DNA of 9,199 bases from Candidatus Poribacteria bacterium (GTDB taxonomy: Bacteria; Poribacteria; WGA-4E; GCA-2687025), in the NCBI GenBank assembly GCA_002687025.1, contig NYZG01000453.1, positions 1-9,199 of the forward strand, read 5' to 3'. Under the pieces are notes generated by a model. That model was not told the origin of the DNA. It saw only the letters and a list, made by a program, of their open reading frames with translations, and ran no database searches. The translations under genes were made by a program, and so were the position numbers. This document shows, one piece after another, positions 6,596 through 9,199 of the stretch (its first letter is position 1; every line of letters starts with the position of its first letter).

Positions 6596-7597
6596 CTACA
6601 GGGTCACCACTGTCCTCGTCTGGAACGACTCGATAGCTGCCTCGACGATTTCCTGGACGCGCAGGCCGGCCTCGCCGGAGGCCTCGATCTCGTCGGGCGG
6701 CACGTCGTCGGCGATCTGCCGCAGCCAGTATTCGAGGCGAGCGCTGAAGGTATCGTCGAACCCACCGACGTGGCCGGGTTCGCCAGCGGCGGGGTTGCGA
6801 TACGTCTCGCTGTCGTTCCCACGCCGGGGCCAGTAGCGCAACTCCTCGTAGACGCCTTCGATGACGAAGCGCCCGTTCGTGCCGGCTACCTCGGTGCGCT
6901 CAAGCAGCGTCCCGGCGTCGTAGCTGCCGCTGAGATTGCCTATCGCGCCGCTTCGGTACTGGAGGTTCACGGATATATTGCTCCAGTTCACTCGACCGGG
7001 AGCGCGGTTAGCGAATGCGTGTACGGCCTCCGCCTCGCCTGCGAAGAACCGCATCACATCGAGGGAATGCGGGTGCAACGCGCGCACGTGGAAGAACGGT
7101 GACGATTCGTTCGGATTCTCGATGCGCAGAGCCATGTTGACGAACAGCGGCCGCCCAATCCGTCCGCCCTCGCCCTCATCCATCCACGCCTTCGCCTGCC
7201 ATGCCAGGGGCGTGAACCGGTGGTTCAGGTTCGTCCCGAGGTACAGCCCGCGCGTCTTGGCTTCGGCGACCATCTCGCGGGCCTCGCCGAGATCGTTGCT
7301 CAGCGGCTTTTCACAGAGGACGTGCTTCCCGGCCTCGAGCGCGGCCATTACCGGGGCATGGTGGTGGCTGCCGTTCTCGAAGCCCGCGGTGCAAACGCTC
7401 ACGGCGTCTACGTCGACGGACTCGAACAGCGCGGCGGTGGTCGGGTGCGCAGGTACGCCGAACGCTTGCGCCTGGGTCGCGGCCCTGTCGCCGTCCATGT
7501 CGCACACGGCTACGAGCTCGGCGAGGTCACTGTCTCGGTAGCAGGCGCAATGCGTCAGCCCGATGTGGCCAAGGCCTATTACCGCAGTTCGCAGCAT
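6596..7597 (-). CDS. Gfo/Idh/MocA-family NAD(P)-dependent oxidoreductase
   Basis: 333 residues, the usual size for this family. The N-terminal Rossmann fold opens with AVIGLGHIG (5-13, GxGxxG), and Asp33 ends the second strand (VAVCDMD), which favours NAD over NADP. The family signature CEKPLS (Glu96-Lys97-Pro98) supplies the conserved lysine. His177 and Asp180 in HPHSLD match the catalytic HxxD of the C-terminal GFO_IDH_MocA domain. Known: these cytosolic enzymes oxidise, reduce or epimerise sugars and inositols through NAD(P). The substrate cannot be read from the sequence. ATG 7597 has GGGAG 6 nt upstream (GGGAGAACGGGATG). It follows the sulfatase-like gene by 24 bp, and another member of the same family lies upstream of that, which suggests one sugar-catabolic operon. 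The TPR gene begins 46 bp downstream, so read-through into the envelope genes is possible. Confidence 0.92.
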   Translation of the reverse strand: MLRTAVIGLGHIGLTHCACYRDSDLAELVAVCDMDGDRAATQAQAFGVPAHPTTAALFESVDVDAVSVCTAGFENGSHHHAPVMAALEAGKHVLCEKPLSNDLGEAREMVAEAKTRGLYLGTNLNHRFTPLAWQAKAWMDEGEGGRIGRPLFVNMALRIENPNESSPFFHVRALHPHSLDVMRFFAGEAEAVHAFANRAPGRVNWSNISVNLQYRSGAIGNLSGSYDAGTLLERTEVAGTNGRFVIEGVYEELRYWPRRGNDSETYRNPAAGEPGHVGGFDDTFSARLEYWLRQIADDVPPDEIEASGEAGLRVQEIVEAAIESFQTRTVVTL

Positions 7598-7621
7598 CCC
7601 GTTCTCCCGCGTGGGTGTCCG

Positions 7622-9013
7622 CTACGCGTCGTCGCCGTCGTCGCCGAATACCTGGTCCTTCGGCACGGCGGTCTCGAGGCTGCCGATATTGCGGAGGGTG
7701 ATGTCCTGCTCTTCCGTCGGGTCGGGCAGGCCGGTCTCCTTCAGGCGCTTGCTCAGGTGCGCTTGCATGTCCGCTCGCAGGCCGTCAGCGACATCGGGTC
7801 GGCTCTCGATGAGGTTGTCCTGTTCGTCAGGATCGGCAACCAGATCGTACAGCTCGTCGTCGGAGCGGCCGTAGACCTCGGGGGTGTGCCCGGTCTCGAC
7901 GATCAGCTTCCACCGGGGCGTGCGCCACCCGCGCTTGCGCATCCAGGCGTTCTCGGTCAGGTACACACCGTCACGAGCGCCCGCGTGCGAGCCGTTGTCG
8001 ATCAGGCTGCGCAGAGACAGGCCGTCCATCGATGCCTCTTCGGCGACTTCGTCGAGCCCGCAGTATTCCAGTATCGTCGGGGCGATGTCGGCGAGGGTGA
8101 CCATGCCGCTCAGCCGCTGCTGTTCCGGGACGGCGTACGGGTGGTGGAGTATCAGCGGCACCCATATGTTCGTCTCGTATAGCCCGTGGTGGTCGTACCA
8201 GAGCTCGTGCTCGTCGAGTTCCTCGCCGTGGTCGCCCAAGATGACGATGAGCGTGTCCTCGATGAGCTCATGGTGCGCCAGGTAGTGCCACAACTGCTGT
8301 AAGGTGTGGTCCATGTACGCGATCTCGGCGTCGTAGAGCGCGTTGACGTAGCTGCGGTCGGTCCAGAGCTTGCCCTTGGCCTTGTCGTCGGGGTCGTCGG
8401 CGTCGGGGCGGTACATCCAGTTTTGGAAGTACCACCGGAAGGGCTCGCAGGCGTATACGGCTTCCATCGAGTCGTTCGCCGGGTCGCACTCATCTCCGGT
8501 GTAGAACATGCGCTCCCACGGCTCGGGCGGGAGGTACGGCGTGTGCGGGTCCCAGTAGTGGAGGAAGGCGAAGAACGGCCTGTCCTGGCCTCGGGCCGCG
8601 TCGAGAAGTCGGAACGCGGTCTCGTTGACCGCCTCGGCCTTGCGGGCGCCCTTGTAGCGCATGTCCCACGAGTAACCTTCGTACATGTCGAAACCGCGCG
8701 AGAACCAACGCCCAAGGTTATCGGCCGCAGCCGTGAAGTAACCGTGCGCCCCCAGCATTTCGGCCAGCATGGGGACGTCAGCGGCGAGTTCCTGCTTCCC
8801 GCCCTGCGTGATGATCTGGTGGCTCAGCACGTCCTTCCCGGTGAACAGTGACGTGTGCGCGGGGTGCGTCGGGATGTGCGGCGAAATGCACGTCTCGAAG
8901 AGCGTGCCCGAGGCGGCGACCTCATCCAGGTACGGCGTCGTCAGGTTCGAGTGGCCGTAGCACGACATGCTCTGCGCGCGGAGGGTGTCGAGTGACAGCA
9001 GTATGACGTTCAT
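7622..9013 (-). CDS. Sulfatase-superfamily hydrolase with a Thr in place of the formylglycine Cys/Ser
   Basis: 463 residues in the alkaline phosphatase/sulfatase fold (PF00884 type). Metal and active-site elements are in order: NVILLSLDTLR with Asp9, PTHPAHTSLFTGK (48-60), HYWDPHTPY with Asp155/His157 (152-160), GDHGEEL with Asp261/His262 (260-266), HHGLYE (275-280), and the late sulfatase motif DDELYDLVADPDEQDNL. Type I sulfatases have C/S-x-P-x-R, whose Cys/Ser becomes formylglycine. Here the aligned motif is Thr49-His-Pro-Ala-His53. Known: Thr is the nucleophile in related phosphodiesterases, phosphopentomutases and phosphoethanolamine transferases, so the bond cleaved may be a phosphoester rather than a sulfate ester. 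There is no signal peptide and the first core strand begins at residue 2, so the enzyme is probably cytosolic. ATG 9013 has GGAG 9 nt upstream. Its oxidoreductase neighbours suggest action on a modified sugar. Fold confident; substrate unknown. Confidence 0.88.
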   Translation of the reverse strand: MNVILLSLDTLRAQSMSCYGHSNLTTPYLDEVAASGTLFETCISPHIPTHPAHTSLFTGKDVLSHQIITQGGKQELAADVPMLAEMLGAHGYFTAAADNLGRWFSRGFDMYEGYSWDMRYKGARKAEAVNETAFRLLDAARGQDRPFFAFLHYWDPHTPYLPPEPWERMFYTGDECDPANDSMEAVYACEPFRWYFQNWMYRPDADDPDDKAKGKLWTDRSYVNALYDAEIAYMDHTLQQLWHYLAHHELIEDTLIVILGDHGEELDEHELWYDHHGLYETNIWVPLILHHPYAVPEQQRLSGMVTLADIAPTILEYCGLDEVAEEASMDGLSLRSLIDNGSHAGARDGVYLTENAWMRKRGWRTPRWKLIVETGHTPEVYGRSDDELYDLVADPDEQDNLIESRPDVADGLRADMQAHLSKRLKETGLPDPTEEQDITLRNIGSLETAVPKDQVFGDDGDDA

Positions 9014-9043
9014 GGCGATGGACTCCGGTTCGGCGACTTGCGG

Positions 9044-9199
9044 CTAGCCCGCGTCCACCAGGGGCAGCGACACTCGTCGCCCCTCACGCGCGGACGTGTA
9101 TGCGCCGAGGATCATCTCGATGCAAGTCTTGCCCTCGCGCGCCGTGGCGTGAGGCGACGATGGATCCTTCAGGTAGTCGACGAAAGGGCGTGCGACGGC
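9044..9199 (-). CDS. Gfo/Idh/MocA-family oxidoreductase, C-terminal 51 residues (partial)
   Basis: An open frame enters from the window edge (first full codon at 9199-9197) and ends at TAG 9046-9044. The 51 visible residues read as the last helix and strand of the Gfo/Idh/MocA fold: FVDYLKDPSSPHATAREGKT, then CIEMILGAYTSAREGRRVSLP and a short tail. Known: members of this family often end with a helix carrying E-I-x-x-AxxxSAxxGR followed by V-x-LPL. The catalytic half lies outside the window, so cofactor and substrate cannot be judged. The stop is 30 bp before the sulfatase-like start, so the two genes are probably cotranscribed. Its tail differs from that of the complete oxidoreductase at 6596-7597, so it is a paralogue rather than a duplicate. 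Confidence 0.8.
   Translation of the reverse strand, partial: AVARPFVDYLKDPSSPHATAREGKTCIEMILGAYTSAREGRRVSLPLVDAG

Noticed and set aside
7220..8182. 320-codon plus-strand frame
   Set aside because: It lies antisense across two well-supported minus-strand genes and their junction, and has no recognisable motif.

Overview
High-GC bacterial chromosomal DNA that is almost entirely coding. Every gene I can support lies on the minus strand, so transcription runs from high to low coordinates. The mix points to a Gram-negative (diderm) bacterium: a SprA-like outer-membrane protein, an exported beta-rich protein, a bacterial microcompartment vertex protein, and sugar oxidoreductases with a sulfatase-family hydrolase. 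It fits a member of the FCB superphylum or a related candidate phylum of polysaccharide degraders (Latescibacterota or Poribacteria type). That assignment is a low-confidence inference from gene content.

Layout in the direction of transcription. (1) 9199-6596 is a catabolic segment: the C-terminus of one Gfo/Idh/MocA-type oxidoreductase, a sulfatase-superfamily hydrolase with no signal peptide, and a second, complete Gfo/Idh/MocA oxidoreductase. The gaps are 30 and 24 bp, as in an operon. (2) 6549-1583 is an envelope segment: a 1090-residue exported TPR solenoid and a 565-residue exported, beta-strand-rich protein, probably an outer-membrane barrel. They overlap by ATGA and so are probably translationally coupled. 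(3) 1556-1269 is a small EutN/CcmL-type microcompartment vertex protein, 26 bp after the barrel gene. (4) 1268-1170 is the only sizeable gap, about 100 bp, and holds a hairpin that is probably a terminator or leader structure. (5) 1169-1 is the N-terminal 389 residues of an exported SprA-family protein with a Gly/Ser/Tyr-rich insert. It starts at TTG and runs off the window.

The catabolic genes probably remodel sulfated or otherwise substituted sugars: the hydrolase removes an ester group and the NAD(P)-dependent enzymes oxidise or epimerise the sugar. The envelope genes look like an outer-membrane assembly, transport or secretion module. The SprA-like gene suggests a type IX secretion-related system. 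The lone vertex protein is the odd member, since no shell hexamer or cargo enzyme is visible. No RNA genes, CRISPR arrays, insertion sequences or origins were seen. No stretch longer than 300 bases lacks a gene.
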